A stretch of DNA of 64,000 nucleotides from Microbacterium sp. cf046 (GTDB lineage: Bacteria; Actinomycetota; Actinomycetes; Actinomycetales; Microbacteriaceae), in the NCBI RefSeq assembly GCF_900114345.1, contig NZ_FOZJ01000003.1, forward strand, positions 124,001 to 188,000. Direction: 5' to 3'. The translations under genes and the position numbers were made by a program. Positions 7,630 to 17,090 of the stretch are shown in pieces (position 1 is the first letter of the stretch; each line of letters starts with the position of its first letter). The notes beneath the pieces were generated by a model, which did no database searches, had not been told where the DNA came from, and saw only the letters and a program-made list of their open reading frames with translations.

Positions 7630-9149
7630 GATGCTCCTCTCGGCACGCCGTCGGTGGACGCGCCCTTCGTCGGTGCGCTGCGCGGTTCGGCGAGCGATTC
7701 GAACTCCGAGCCGTCGGCTGCCGCCAGTCGCGCGCGGAACGCGTCGACCGTTCCCGGCCACAGCAGGGTCAGGCGCCCCGAGCGCTCGTCGACGTACCAG
7801 TTGCGGCATCCGCCTGCGATCCAGGGGGTGGATGCCGACGCCGTCGCGATCTCGTCGGTGTAGCGCTGCTCGGCGACCGGGTCCACGCGCAGCACGGTGC
7901 CCGCCGCGTCCCCGTGCCCGAGTGCGCGGACGGCGTACGCGGCCTGTTCCTCGATCATGAGCACGGATGAGTTGTGCCCGAGCGAGGCGTTCGGTCCGTT
8001 CAGGACGAACATGTTCGGGAAGCCGCCGACAACGGTGGAGCCGAATGAGGTCATGCCCTCCGACCAGTGCTCGGCGAGCGTGATGCCCGCTTCGCCGCGA
8101 ACGAGGTCGGCATAGGGCTGCTGCGTGGAAGCGAACCCGGTGGCGAGCACGAGGACGTCGGCGTCGAAGACGGACCCGTCGGCCGAGGTGAGCGTGCTGC
8201 CCTCCACGGTCGCGAGGGCCGAGGGCTCCAGCGTCACCCGGCGGCCGGCCACAGCGGGGTAGAACTCATCCGAGAGGAGCACGCGCTTGCACCCGAACGC
8301 GTAGTCGGGCGTGAGCGCGGTGCGCAGTGCCGGGTCGGCGATCTGCGCATACAGGTGCTCGAGCGCGATCCCGCGAGCAGTCGCCGCCGCATCGGCATCC
8401 CCCGATCGCGACGCGAATCGCGCCTCGCCCTCCAGATACAGCTCCCCGCGAAGGCGGGCGAGCTCACCCGGGTATGCGGCGAAGCGACGACGATCCGCGT
8501 CGTCGTAGGCCGCACCGCCGCGCGGGACGATCCAGGCCGGTGTGCGCTGGAAGAGCGTGACGTGCTCGGCGACGCGTGCCAGCTCCGGGAGCAGCTGCAC
8601 GGCGCTCGCACCGGTGCCCACGAGCGCGACCCGGGCGCCGGCGAGCCCGGCATCGTGGTCCCAGCGGGATGAGTGGAACAGAGGCCCCGGGAACGTCTCC
8701 AGACCCTCGATGTCGGGGATCGCCGGCTCGGTCAGGCGTCCGCACGCGAGCACGAGGGCGTCGGCCTCGATCGCGCCGGGTGCATCGCCCCCGGTCTCGA
8801 TGCGCCAGACGGAGGCCGCGGCATCCCATTCGGCGGACAGTACGGGCGTGCGAAGCCGCAGCCGGTCGCCGAGGCGCTCGCGGTCGGCGACGCCTTCGAG
8901 GTAGCGGCGGATCTCGTCGCCGCGGGCGAACACCCCCGACCAGTCCGGGTTCGGGTGGGTCGCGAAGCCGTACAGGTGCGACGGCACATCGCACGCGACG
9001 CCGGGGTAGGTGTTGTCCCGCCACGTTCCGCCGACCGATGCCGCCCGCTCGAGGATCAGGAAGTCCTCCCGCCCGGCGCGGCGCAGCGCGATCGCCATGC
9101 CGAGGCCCGCGAAGCCGGCGCCGACGATCGCGACCTGCATGCGCGTCAT
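7626..9149 (-). CDS. Flavin-containing (Baeyer-Villiger-type) monooxygenase
   Basis: A 507-residue FAD/NADPH monooxygenase that inserts one oxygen atom into ketones or heteroatoms. The first Rossmann motif GAGFAGLGMA is at residues ~10-19, then GGTWRDNTYPGVACDVPSHLYGF, which is highly conserved in Baeyer-Villiger enzymes, a fingerprint-like FPGPLFHSSRWDHD and a second Rossmann motif (VALVGTGASAVQ). It starts with an ATGA overlap on the fbiC stop and ends with an ATGA overlap on fgd, so it is embedded in the F420 operon. Its use of NADPH rather than F420H2 is family expectation only; substrate unknown. Confidence 0.87.
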   Translation of the reverse strand: MTRMQVAIVGAGFAGLGMAIALRRAGREDFLILERAASVGGTWRDNTYPGVACDVPSHLYGFATHPNPDWSGVFARGDEIRRYLEGVADRERLGDRLRLRTPVLSAEWDAAASVWRIETGGDAPGAIEADALVLACGRLTEPAIPDIEGLETFPGPLFHSSRWDHDAGLAGARVALVGTGASAVQLLPELARVAEHVTLFQRTPAWIVPRGGAAYDDADRRRFAAYPGELARLRGELYLEGEARFASRSGDADAAATARGIALEHLYAQIADPALRTALTPDYAFGCKRVLLSDEFYPAVAGRRVTLEPSALATVEGSTLTSADGSVFDADVLVLATGFASTQQPYADLVRGEAGITLAEHWSEGMTSFGSTVVGGFPNMFVLNGPNASLGHNSSVLMIEEQAAYAVRALGHGDAAGTVLRVDPVAEQRYTDEIATASASTPWIAGGCRNWYVDERSGRLTLLWPGTVDAFRARLAAADGSEFESLAEPRSAPTKGASTDGVPRGAS

Positions 9150-11536
9150 CGTCGTGCCTCCGGCTCCCGGTAATCGGTCGTGCGCTGACGGAACGGACGG
9201 AACAGGCCCGCGGCGATGCGCGCGGCGTCCTTCATCGGCAGCTCGAGGCCGTGTTCGATGCCGGCCTCGGGCAGCACGCGCCCGTCCAGCAGGGTGCCGC
9301 CGAGGTCATCCCCTCCCGATTGCAGGAGGATCGCGGCGGCGTCGCGGCCGACGCGGGTCCACGGGATCTGGATGTGCGGGATGCTGCCGCTCAGCATGAG
9401 CCGCGAGACGGCGACCATCGCACGGTGCTCGTCGATCGTGGCCCGGTCGCCGACCAGCGGCACACCGCCGCCCGGGCCCGGCAGCGGGATCGGCACGAAC
9501 TCGGTGAAGCCGCCGGTGTCGGCTTGAATCGCCCGCAGGCGGCGCAGGTGCGCGATCCGCTCCTCGGCGGTCTCGACGTGCCCGTAGAAGATGACGCTCG
9601 TGGAGCGGAATCCGGCGCGATGCGCCGCCGAGATCCCCTCGACCCAGCGCTCGATCTCCAGGTCTCCGGGCGCCACGAGCGCGCGGACGCGCTCGCTCAG
9701 CACCTTGACGCCCGTCCCCGGGACCGTGTCCACTCCGGCGTCGCGCAGGGCCTCCAGGGCCGCGTCGAGTCCGAGGCCCCCGCGCTCGGCGAGATCCCGA
9801 ACGTCCTGTGGCCGGTAGGCGTGCAGGTGCACCTCGGGAGTTGCCGCCTTGATCGCGCGTGCGATGTCGAGATAGGCGCGCGGGTCTTCCGCCTCCGGCA
9901 GCCGACCCTGCACGCAGATCTCGGTGGCTCCGAGGTCCCACGCATCCGCCGCGATCGCCGCGACGTCGTCGAGCGTGAACGTCCCGGGTTCGCCCGTCGG
10001 TGTCGATCCGAACCCGCTCGAAGTGAGGTTGCGGTTGACCACGAGGCTCACGGCCTCGCCGACCGTGTAGCGGCGCACGTCGTCCGCGGTCGCCGCCAGG
10101 GCGTCGAGGTCCGGACCCGTCGCGCGCAGCAGGTCGGACCACTCCGCGTCGTCGAGGCTCAGCGGGTCCGCCGCCGCGCGCTCCGCGAGCCCCCCGACTC
10201 CGCCCCGTTCGCCGAACCCATGCCCTCCGTGCGACCCCATACGATCTGTGGCGCCGGAACGGATGGGTTCGCGGCGAACCTGTGGGTTCGCGGACGCAGC
10301 TGTGGTCGAGGCCAACCCTGACGCAGGGTCCGCGAGGGCGGAGACCGCCGGGTGCAGCGCCGGATCGATCCAGGTGTCGGCGTCCCGAACGTACTCGGGG
10401 TGCGCGGTCAGGCGCTCGCGCAGCTCGAATCCGAGCTCAGCGGTGCGATCGGCGAGTTCGGACAGATGCGGCCACGGACGCTCGGGGTTCACGTGGTCTG
10501 CGGTCAGTGGTGACACGCCGCCCCAGTCGTCGGCGCCGGCGCGAAGCAGCAGCTCGAACTCGGCCGTGTCCGACAGGTTCGGCGGCACCTGAATGCGCAT
10601 GCTCGGCCCCATCACGAGCCGCGCGACCGCGACAGCGGCGACGTACTCGAGCGCCGACGCGTCGGGCGCATCCTGCATGGCCGTGCGCCGCTTCGCGCGG
10701 AAGTTCTGCACGATCACCTCCTGCACGTGCGCGTGCTGCTCGTGCGCGGCTCGGATGGCGACGAGGGACTCGGCGCGGTCGCGAAGGGTCTCGCCGATGC
10801 CGACCAGGATGCCGGTCGTGAACGGCACGCGCTCGCGCCCGGCGTCGTCGATCACACTCAGACGCAGCTCGGGATCCTTGTCGGGGGAGCCGTAGTGCAC
10901 CTGTCCGGGCTCCTCGAACAGCCGGCGCGATGTCGTCTCGAGCATCATGCCCATGGACGGCGCGGTGGGTCGCAGCATCCGCAGTTCGTCAGCCGACATG
11001 ACGCCGGGGTTGAGGTGGGCGAGCAGTCCGGTCTCGGCGGTGATGAACCGGGCCATGGCTCCGACGTAGTCGAGGGTCGAGGCGTAGCCGTGTTCGTCGA
11101 GCCACGCGCGGGCCTCGGGCCAGCGGTCCTCGGGGCGATCGCCGAGGGTGAGCAGCGCCTCCTTGCACCCCAGCGCGGCGCCCTGACGTGCGACCGTGTG
11201 CACCTGTTCGGGCGACATGTAGGTCGGCTTGCGCAGCTTGCGCAGCTGCGCAGGGGTGTCCACGAAGATGCAGTAGTGGCAGCGGTCACGGCACAGCGTG
11301 GTGAGCGGGATGAACACCTTGCGCGAGTAGGTGATGACTCCGGGTCGACCGGATGCCGCCAGCCCCGCGTCGCGCGTGGCGCCGGCGATCTGCAGCATGC
11401 GGTCGAAATCGGCGCCCTCGGCGCGCAGCAGCGACTCGGCATCGTCGGCGCTCAGGCGCCCGCCGTGGGCGGCTCGATCGAGGACGTCGGCGATCGTGGA
11501 TCCGCCGACGGCTCGCGCGGGTTCGAGCAGGGTCAC
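9146..11536 (-). CDS. fbiC: FO synthase FbiC (CofG-CofH fusion), CofH half lacking the Fe-S cysteines
   Basis: A 796-residue fusion. Normally two radical-SAM domains build the deazaflavin FO from tyrosine and a ribityl-uracil. The N-terminal CofG half (residues ~45-390) is canonical, with the CX3CX2C cluster in TLCRDRCHYCIF and QNFRAKRRTAM. A Ser/Gly-rich linker (~residues 400-450) follows. The CofH half is recognisable (VVNRN, GATEICVQG, AYRPQDV, DTVPGTGVKVLS, YGHVETAEER, GGFTEFVPIPLPG, DDLGGTL) but where the cluster belongs, after VVNRN, it reads LTSSGFGSTPTGEPG with no cysteine and about eight residues fewer. The frame is unbroken. First gene of the four-gene operon. CofH chemistry by this protein alone looks impossible. 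Confidence 0.9.
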   Translation of the reverse strand: MTLLEPARAVGGSTIADVLDRAAHGGRLSADDAESLLRAEGADFDRMLQIAGATRDAGLAASGRPGVITYSRKVFIPLTTLCRDRCHYCIFVDTPAQLRKLRKPTYMSPEQVHTVARQGAALGCKEALLTLGDRPEDRWPEARAWLDEHGYASTLDYVGAMARFITAETGLLAHLNPGVMSADELRMLRPTAPSMGMMLETTSRRLFEEPGQVHYGSPDKDPELRLSVIDDAGRERVPFTTGILVGIGETLRDRAESLVAIRAAHEQHAHVQEVIVQNFRAKRRTAMQDAPDASALEYVAAVAVARLVMGPSMRIQVPPNLSDTAEFELLLRAGADDWGGVSPLTADHVNPERPWPHLSELADRTAELGFELRERLTAHPEYVRDADTWIDPALHPAVSALADPASGLASTTAASANPQVRREPIRSGATDRMGSHGGHGFGERGGVGGLAERAAADPLSLDDAEWSDLLRATGPDLDALAATADDVRRYTVGEAVSLVVNRNLTSSGFGSTPTGEPGTFTLDDVAAIAADAWDLGATEICVQGRLPEAEDPRAYLDIARAIKAATPEVHLHAYRPQDVRDLAERGGLGLDAALEALRDAGVDTVPGTGVKVLSERVRALVAPGDLEIERWVEGISAAHRAGFRSTSVIFYGHVETAEERIAHLRRLRAIQADTGGFTEFVPIPLPGPGGGVPLVGDRATIDEHRAMVAVSRLMLSGSIPHIQIPWTRVGRDAAAILLQSGGDDLGGTLLDGRVLPEAGIEHGLELPMKDAARIAAGLFRPFRQRTTDYREPEARR

Positions 11537-11639
11537 CGTTCCAGTCTTGCACCGCGAGGGCTGCGGCGGCTCCGGGATCGTTGTCCGTCCGTAAGCAAAT
11601 CACCAGGTGGGCGTCCAAACCCCCTGGCAGACTGGTGCC

Positions 11640-12104
11640 ATGGTCACGCTCCTGCTCGACTCGACGCAGCTCGAGATCGTGCTGTCGGGCGCCGAGCGGG
11701 CCCTTGCATTCCACAAGGGGAATGTGGCGATCGAGCGCTCGACGATCACGAAGGTCCAGCTGACCGACGACGCGTGGACGTGGCTGCGCGGCGTTCCGAG
11801 CCCCGGCACACACCTTCGCGGCGTCATCGCGATGGGAACATGGAAGTCCTCCGGCGGCGATGACTTCGCGATCATCCGCCGGCATCGCGCGAGCGTCGTG
11901 ATCGACCTCGATGGTCACCCCGACTACCAGCGCGTCATCCTCACGACACGCCACGGCCTGGCGCTGGTCCAATCGCTCAAGCTCGACGTGACCGGCACGG
12001 CCGAGGACGTGGTCGACATCGCGACCGGCACGATCCCCGTCGCAGACCTGCCACCCGCCAAGAAGGCGCGCGCCCGCAGGCCGAAGCCGGTCACCGCGAC
12101 CTGA
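11640..12104 (+). CDS. Uncharacterised small protein, possible PH-like fold
   Basis: A 154-residue soluble protein I do not recognise. It has alternating short beta-type segments (TQLEIVLSGAERALAFHKGNVAIERSTI, HLRGVIAMGTW, SVVIDLDGHPDYQRVILTTR) and a basic C-terminal tail (PPAKKARARRPKP). The strand pattern resembles bacterial PH-like or DUF-type domains that read an exposure parameter from membrane proteins, but this is weak. It starts 103 bp from the divergent fbiC start, so the two share a promoter region. An in-frame upstream start at 11607 lacks a ribosome-binding site. Confidence 0.55.
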   Translation: MVTLLLDSTQLEIVLSGAERALAFHKGNVAIERSTITKVQLTDDAWTWLRGVPSPGTHLRGVIAMGTWKSSGGDDFAIIRRHRASVVIDLDGHPDYQRVILTTRHGLALVQSLKLDVTGTAEDVVDIATGTIPVADLPPAKKARARRPKPVTAT

Positions 12105-12123
12105 GCAGCGGCCCGCGAGGCGG

Positions 12124-12945
12124 TCAGGTGACGTCGCGCCGCCAGCTGAGCAGGTGGCCGAGCACCAGGAGGACCACGGCGTAGCCGAGCAGCACGAGGC
12201 CGCCGATCCACCACTGCAGCGGGTCCTCTGCGGGCAGCCCCGGCGCTGCGGTGCTGAACAGGCTCGCTCCGACGAGCGCATCGCTGGCCGCGCCCGGGAG
12301 GAATCGCGTGATGTTCGTCAGGCCCTCGACGAACCCGGCTGCGGTGCGGCCGACCGGCTCGAGGAACTGGGTGAAGACGAGCACGCCGACGATCGCGCCG
12401 ACCTGGTTGCGGACGAGCGCGCCGACGCCGATGCCCACGAGCACCCAGAGCACGAACGCGAGGATCATCCGTCCGAACAGGGCCCAGGTGTCGCCCGAGC
12501 CGAGGTCGGTCTCGAGTCCGTAGCCGGCCAGGAGTGCAGCCGAAGGGGCGACCGACGCCACGACGCCGACCACGCCGAAGAGCACCCCGAGGAGCACGCC
12601 GATCGCGATCTTGCCGCCCAGCACGACTCCGCGCCGCGGCGTCGCGAGGAACGTCGGCGTCAGCGTCTTGTGGCGGAACTCGGTCGTCACCATGAGGGTG
12701 CCGATCAGCAGCGGAAAGACATAGCCCACCGCGGTCGCGGTGCTGTACAGCGTCGCCGGCAGACCTTCAGCGGGGATCTGCGGAGCATCCCCGGGCAGCG
12801 AGCCGGTCGCCGCGGCGGAGAACACGAATCCCAGGACGGCGGCCGTGAACCCGATGTAGGCGAACAGCACGATCGCGAGGATCCACCACATCGACGTCGT
12901 GAACTGCTTGGTCGCCTCCGAGCGGGTGGCGTTCGCGAGGCTCAT
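12124..12945 (-). CDS. ABC-2 type transporter permease
   Basis: A 273-residue membrane protein with six hydrophobic segments and a large extracytoplasmic loop after the first ([21 protein letters not shown]). [19 protein letters not shown] is the conserved cytoplasmic loop of ABC-2 permeases that contacts the ATPase. It starts with an ATGA overlap on the stop of the upstream ATPase gene, so the two form one exporter. The substrate cannot be told from sequence. Confidence 0.88.
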   Translation of the reverse strand: MSLANATRSEATKQFTTSMWWILAIVLFAYIGFTAAVLGFVFSAAATGSLPGDAPQIPAEGLPATLYSTATAVGYVFPLLIGTLMVTTEFRHKTLTPTFLATPRRGVVLGGKIAIGVLLGVLFGVVGVVASVAPSAALLAGYGLETDLGSGDTWALFGRMILAFVLWVLVGIGVGALVRNQVGAIVGVLVFTQFLEPVGRTAAGFVEGLTNITRFLPGAASDALVGASLFSTAAPGLPAEDPLQWWIGGLVLLGYAVVLLVLGHLLSWRRDVT

Positions 12946-15017
12946 CGCTGCTCACCCCCCTCGTCATCCGAGCGCCGATGGACATCGTCCTCGACCCAGT
13001 CGGGCGAGAGATCCGACAGCGTGCCGAGCTCGCTCGTGTCATCGGACGGCTCCGATTCGGATGCTGCGTCCTCGGGTTCGTGCTCAGGTTCGGGCTCGGG
13101 TTCGGGCTCGGGTTCGGGCTCTGGTTCGGGCTCGGGATCCGGCTCGGGTTCGGGTTCCGGTTCCGGTTCAGGCTCAGGCTCAGGCTCCGGCTCGGGTTCC
13201 GGTTCGGGCTCTGGCTCCGGCTCCGGCTCGGATGCGTCTGCGACCGGTTCCGCCTGCGCGCCGAGGTCGTCGTCGGTCTGATCCCCGGGATCGTCGTCGA
13301 CGACCGGAGCATCCTCGCTCACCCAGCCCTCCGGCGTGTCGCCGGACTCCCCGCCCTCGGCATCCGACTCGCCGCCGCCATCGGCGTCCGGTTCAGGGTC
13401 GCCATCGGCATCCTGCCCGCCGTCCCCCTCGCCGGCGGCGCCTTCGGCGTCGGCCGCGGCCTCTGCGGCCTGCGCGGCCGTGAAGGACGCGAAGAACGCG
13501 TCCGCCTCGACGTCGGCTTCCGTCTTCACGTACCGCTCCCACGGGCGGTCTTCGGAGACCGGCTCGCCCGGGTCCGCGTCGAGCGGCTCCTCCGCGCCGG
13601 AGAGCTCCGCGTCGATCGCGCCGAGCGCCTCGACGTCCGGATCCGCGTCGAGCGCGAGACCGTCCTGGTAGGCATCGGTCTCGGGATCGCCCGCGGACGA
13701 GATGATGTCGATCACTCCGGTGCTGGCGACCGCGTACAGCGCGGTCGGCGAGGGATCGACCGCGGCCTCGAGCGGAGGCTCGGCATCCGAGTCCCCATCG
13801 GCATCCAGGTCGATGTCGGCATCCGCATCGGCATCGCCGCCCGTATCGGCGCCGGCATCCGCGTCGGTTTCGTCCGCATCCGATGCCGCCCATGCGACAG
13901 CTCCCGCGGCGGCTCCGGCAGCGACCGCTGCACCGGGAGCGCTGCCGCTCTCCGCGTCCAGATCCGCCGCCACTGCGGCCGTCTCCGCTGCGCCGGCCTC
14001 GGCATCCGCGCTCTCCGCGGCCCCAGTCGGCTCGGCCCCGTCGCCGGCACCCGTCCCTGCCGCGGCGACCGCCCCGACTGCCGCGACCGCACCCATCGGC
14101 GCGGCGCCCGCGGTGGGGTGCACGCGCGCCCCGCTGACCAGGTCGAGGAAGACCTCCTCGAGCGCCGGACCGCGCCGCTGCAGCGACGACAGGGCCACCC
14201 CGGCGGATGCGGCCACAGCGCCGACCGCCGCAGGGTCGAGCCCCCGCACGGTCAGACCGGAGCGGAGCAGTTCGAACGGGACATCGGCCGCCGTGAGCGC
14301 ACCGGCGAGGCCGGCGCGGTCGGGGGAATCGACGACCGTCGCGAACTCCGACGGGTCGGCGAGGTCCTCGAGGGTGCCCTGGAACACGAGGCGTCCCTGA
14401 GAGATGATCAGCACCGAGTCGACGGTCTGCTGCACTTCGGCGAGGAGGTGGGACGAGACGAAGACGGTGCGGCCCTCGCGCGCGAGCTGCCGGAGGAAGC
14501 CGCGCATCCACTTGATGCCCTCGGGGTCGAGCCCGTTGGCGGGCTCGTCGAGCACCAGGACTCCCGGGTCGCCGAGCAGCGCATACGCGAGGCCGAGTCG
14601 CTGCCTCATGCCGAGCGAGAAGCCGCCCACCTTGCGACCGCCGACGTCGGCGAGCCCGACGAGTCCGAGGGTCTCCGCCACCCGCGTGAGCGGCAGTCCG
14701 GCTGCCTGCGCGTAGACCTTCAGATGGTTCGCGGCGGTGCGGCCCGGGTGGAAGCTCGAAGCCTCCAGAACGGCCCCGACCGTCTGCAGCGGTGCGTCGA
14801 GGGACGCGTACGGCGAACCGCCGATCGTGGCGGTGCCGTCGGAGGCGCGCACCAGCCCCAGTAGCACGCGAAGAGTGGTGGTCTTCCCGGCCCCGTTCGG
14901 GCCGAGGAACCCGGTCACCAGACCCGGCTCGACACGTGCGGAGAAGTCTGAGACGGCGGTGACGGCACCGAACCGCTTGGTGATTCCGGAGAACTCCAGC
15001 ACCTGTCCTTCGGGCAT
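12942..15017 (-). CDS. ABC-2 exporter ATPase with long acidic Pro-Glu repeat tail
   Basis: Residues 1-300 are a normal ABC-2 ATPase: Walker A GPNGAGKT (39-46), signature FSLGMRQRL (133-141), Walker B VLVLDEP (153-159), H-loop SSHLL. Family members usually end there. Here ~390 residues follow, dominated by Ala, Asp, Glu and Gly without transmembrane segments, ending in an uninterrupted Glu-Pro repeat of ~52 residues (DNA 13072-13229) and an acidic tail. The ATG at 15017 is chosen because the ATPase begins there; a longer in-frame opening to 15368 has no family support. The stop overlaps the permease start by 4 bp. The tail is probably disordered; its role is unknown. Confidence 0.87.
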   Translation of the reverse strand: MPEGQVLEFSGITKRFGAVTAVSDFSARVEPGLVTGFLGPNGAGKTTTLRVLLGLVRASDGTATIGGSPYASLDAPLQTVGAVLEASSFHPGRTAANHLKVYAQAAGLPLTRVAETLGLVGLADVGGRKVGGFSLGMRQRLGLAYALLGDPGVLVLDEPANGLDPEGIKWMRGFLRQLAREGRTVFVSSHLLAEVQQTVDSVLIISQGRLVFQGTLEDLADPSEFATVVDSPDRAGLAGALTAADVPFELLRSGLTVRGLDPAAVGAVAASAGVALSSLQRRGPALEEVFLDLVSGARVHPTAGAAPMGAVAAVGAVAAAGTGAGDGAEPTGAAESADAEAGAAETAAVAADLDAESGSAPGAAVAAGAAAGAVAWAASDADETDADAGADTGGDADADADIDLDADGDSDAEPPLEAAVDPSPTALYAVASTGVIDIISSAGDPETDAYQDGLALDADPDVEALGAIDAELSGAEEPLDADPGEPVSEDRPWERYVKTEADVEADAFFASFTAAQAAEAAADAEGAAGEGDGGQDADGDPEPDADGGGESDAEGGESGDTPEGWVSEDAPVVDDDPGDQTDDDLGAQAEPVADASEPEPEPEPEPEPEPEPEPEPEPEPEPEPEPDPEPEPEPEPEPEPEPEPEHEPEDAASESEPSDDTSELGTLSDLSPDWVEDDVHRRSDDEGGEQR
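13072..13229 (-). repeat. In-frame Glu-Pro codon repeat tract
   Basis: About 26 copies of a 6-bp unit reading GAG/GAA-CCG/CCC/CCT on the minus strand, inside the ABC ATPase tail, with one Asp and one His interruption. Synonymous codon mixing between units (on the plus strand ggctcg, ggttcg, ggctcc, ggttcc) suggests selection on the protein rather than recent slippage. The opposite strand reads as an artificial Gly-Ser open frame. Confidence 0.85.
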
Positions 15018-15180
15018 GCCGAACCTCTCGTCGTCATCGTTGAACCGTTCTCCATATCCTGGCGGAAAGTGGGCGGTCCGTGCAGGAAGGTCTCCGCTCG
15101 GCGCGCAGATGCGGGGCTTCGCGCGACCGCGCGGCGAACCTCCCACCGTCAGCGGGCCTGCTCCCGGTAATCTTGCGCTC

Positions 15181-16251
15181 GTGAGTGAACCCGCCGAGTC
15201 CGTCGAGCCGAGTGTCCTCGTGCGGTCCGCGGGCGGGCTCGGGTGCCTGACGCTCAATCGCCCGCGCGCGCTCAACGCGCTCGACCTCGGCATGATCGGA
15301 CTGCTCGCCGACGCTCTGGACGCGTGGGAGCACGACACCGACATCGACATCGTGCTCCTCGACGGCACCGGCGACCGCGGGTTCTGCGCGGGCGGCGACG
15401 TGCGCGGCCTCTACGAGCAGATCACCGGTGGCGACCCGGACGGCGCCGGAGCCTTCTTCCGCAACGAGTACGCGCTGAACGCGCGCATCGCCGAGTACCC
15501 GAAGCCGATCGTGGTGCTCGCCGACGGCATCACGATGGGCGGTGGCATCGGGCTGGCCGGCCACGCGGCGATCCGGGTCGTCACCGAGCGCTCGAAGCTC
15601 GCGATGCCCGAGACGCGCATCGGCTTCACGCCCGACGTCGGAGGGACGTGGCTCCTCGCCCATGCACCGGGGCGCCTGGGCGAATACCTGGCGCTCACCG
15701 GCACAGTGATGGACGCCTCCGATGCGATCTACGCGGGCCTCGCCGACCATTTCGTCCCGTCCGCGAACCTCGACGGGCTGCGCGACGCGCTCGAGACCCG
15801 CGCCGATCCGACGAGCCCGACCGAGCTCGTCCTCCTCTTCGACGAGACCCCCGTGCCCTCGGCCCTCATCGCGGATCGGATCTGGATCGACGATGCGTTC
15901 GCGGCCGACACCGTCGCCGAGATCGTCGACCGCCTCCGCGCCCGGCCGGAGGCCGCCGCGGCTGCTGCCGCCGATCTGCTCGGCGAGCTCTCGCCCACCG
16001 GACTCGCCGTCACGCTCGAGGCGGTGCGCCGCGCCCGGGAGCTGCCCGATCTGCGCGCGGCCCTCGCGCAGGAGTACGGGCTGGTGCTCTGGTTCGCGGC
16101 CACGCAGCCCGACCTCGTCGAGGGGATCCGCGCGCAGGTCGTGGAGAAGGACCGCAGCCCCCGATGGCGGCCGGCGTCGATCGCCGAGCTGACACCGGAT
16201 GCCGCGGCATCCGCCTTCGCATATCAACCGTCGATCCCGCTCTGGGTCTGA
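15181..16251 (+). CDS. 3-hydroxyisobutyryl-CoA hydrolase (crotonase family)
   Basis: A 356-residue enoyl-CoA-hydratase/isomerase-fold protein. The long form, with [15 protein letters not shown] at the start, [12 protein letters not shown] at ~residue 65, a catalytic-region [22 protein letters not shown], and a C-terminal extension ([15 protein letters not shown], ending in [11 protein letters not shown]), fits 3-hydroxyisobutyryl-CoA hydrolase of valine degradation rather than a simple hydratase. GTG 15181 is chosen since the family N-terminus begins about 15 residues later. It is divergent from the ABC ATPase with 163 bp between. Confidence 0.85.
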   Translation: MSEPAESVEPSVLVRSAGGLGCLTLNRPRALNALDLGMIGLLADALDAWEHDTDIDIVLLDGTGDRGFCAGGDVRGLYEQITGGDPDGAGAFFRNEYALNARIAEYPKPIVVLADGITMGGGIGLAGHAAIRVVTERSKLAMPETRIGFTPDVGGTWLLAHAPGRLGEYLALTGTVMDASDAIYAGLADHFVPSANLDGLRDALETRADPTSPTELVLLFDETPVPSALIADRIWIDDAFAADTVAEIVDRLRARPEAAAAAAADLLGELSPTGLAVTLEAVRRARELPDLRAALAQEYGLVLWFAATQPDLVEGIRAQVVEKDRSPRWRPASIAELTPDAAASAFAYQPSIPLWV

Positions 16252-16262
16252 GAGGCGAGCCG

Positions 16263-17090
16263 ATGACCGACCAGCCGCGCAGACGTCGATATTCGATCGG
16301 CGTCGCAATCGACTGGTTCTTCTTCGTCTTCGCGGGGCTCGCAGCGGTGTGGCTGGCGTACCTGAGCCTCACCGACACGTTCCGGGTGGGATGGTGGGGG
16401 TTTCTCTTCGTCCTCGCGTTCTGGGTGCTGCTGGCGTACCTGGTGCTGCCGCGCCTGCACCGGATCCTCACGACGATCTACGTCCCCGACTACTTCATCG
16501 GGCGCGCCCGCACGAGCGACGGCCTTCTCGGCGACCCCGTCAACCTCGCGCTGCGCGGCGAGGCCGAGCAGATCCATGCGGCGATGGCGGCGGCCGGGTG
16601 GACGAGGGCCGACGATGTCACCCTGGGCTCCTCGTGGCGAATCATCGCGTCGACGCTCACCCGGCGCAGTTACGGCGAGGCGCCGGTGAGCCCGCTCTTC
16701 CTCTTCAGCAGGCAGCAGGACTTCGCCTATCAGCAGGAGGTCGACGGCAACCCCGCCCAGCGCCACCACGTCCGGTTCTGGAGGTGTCCCGACGCGTGGC
16801 TCCTGCCCGGAGGGACCCGGGTGGACTGGCTCGCGGCTGGCACGTTCGACACCGCCGTCGGGCTGTCGCTGTTCACGCTCCAGGTCACGCACCGGATCGA
16901 CGCGGACACCGACATCGAGCGCGATCACATCGTGCGCACCGTCACCGGCGCCGATCCGCGCGTTCAGGTGGAGGTCCTCGAGGACTTCTCCACCGGCTAC
17001 CACGCCCGCAACGGCGGCGGCGACACGATCCGCACCGACGGCGACCTGCCGATCATCGACGTGCGGCCGGTGGCGGTGGGTACGCCATGA
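16263..17090 (+). CDS. LssY C-terminal domain membrane protein
   Basis: A 275-residue protein with two transmembrane helices near the N-terminus (residues ~14-32 and ~42-60) followed by a soluble LssY_C-type domain (GDPVNLALRGEAEQIHAAMAAAGW, SSWRIIASTLTRRSYGEAPVSPLFLF, HHVRFWRCPD). LssY_C domains are found alone or fused to PAP2/DedA membrane proteins; biochemical function is unknown. It begins 11 bp after the crotonase-family gene and overlaps the next gene by ATGA, so it is part of a short operon. Confidence 0.75.
   Translation: MTDQPRRRRYSIGVAIDWFFFVFAGLAAVWLAYLSLTDTFRVGWWGFLFVLAFWVLLAYLVLPRLHRILTTIYVPDYFIGRARTSDGLLGDPVNLALRGEAEQIHAAMAAAGWTRADDVTLGSSWRIIASTLTRRSYGEAPVSPLFLFSRQQDFAYQQEVDGNPAQRHHVRFWRCPDAWLLPGGTRVDWLAAGTFDTAVGLSLFTLQVTHRIDADTDIERDHIVRTVTGADPRVQVEVLEDFSTGYHARNGGGDTIRTDGDLPIIDVRPVAVGTP

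Noticed and set aside
9960..10060. Frameshift as the cause of the missing CofH cysteines
   Set aside because: The frame is continuous with conserved CofH sequence on both sides and there is no room for the missing motif in other frames.
13072..13229. Possible CRISPR or DNA satellite from regular short repeats
   Set aside because: The 6-bp periodicity is the in-frame Glu-Pro codon repeat; there are no spacers.
12154..13281. A + strand frame encoding a long Gly-Ser repeat
   Set aside because: It is the antisense reading of the Glu-Pro repeat of the ABC ATPase tail.
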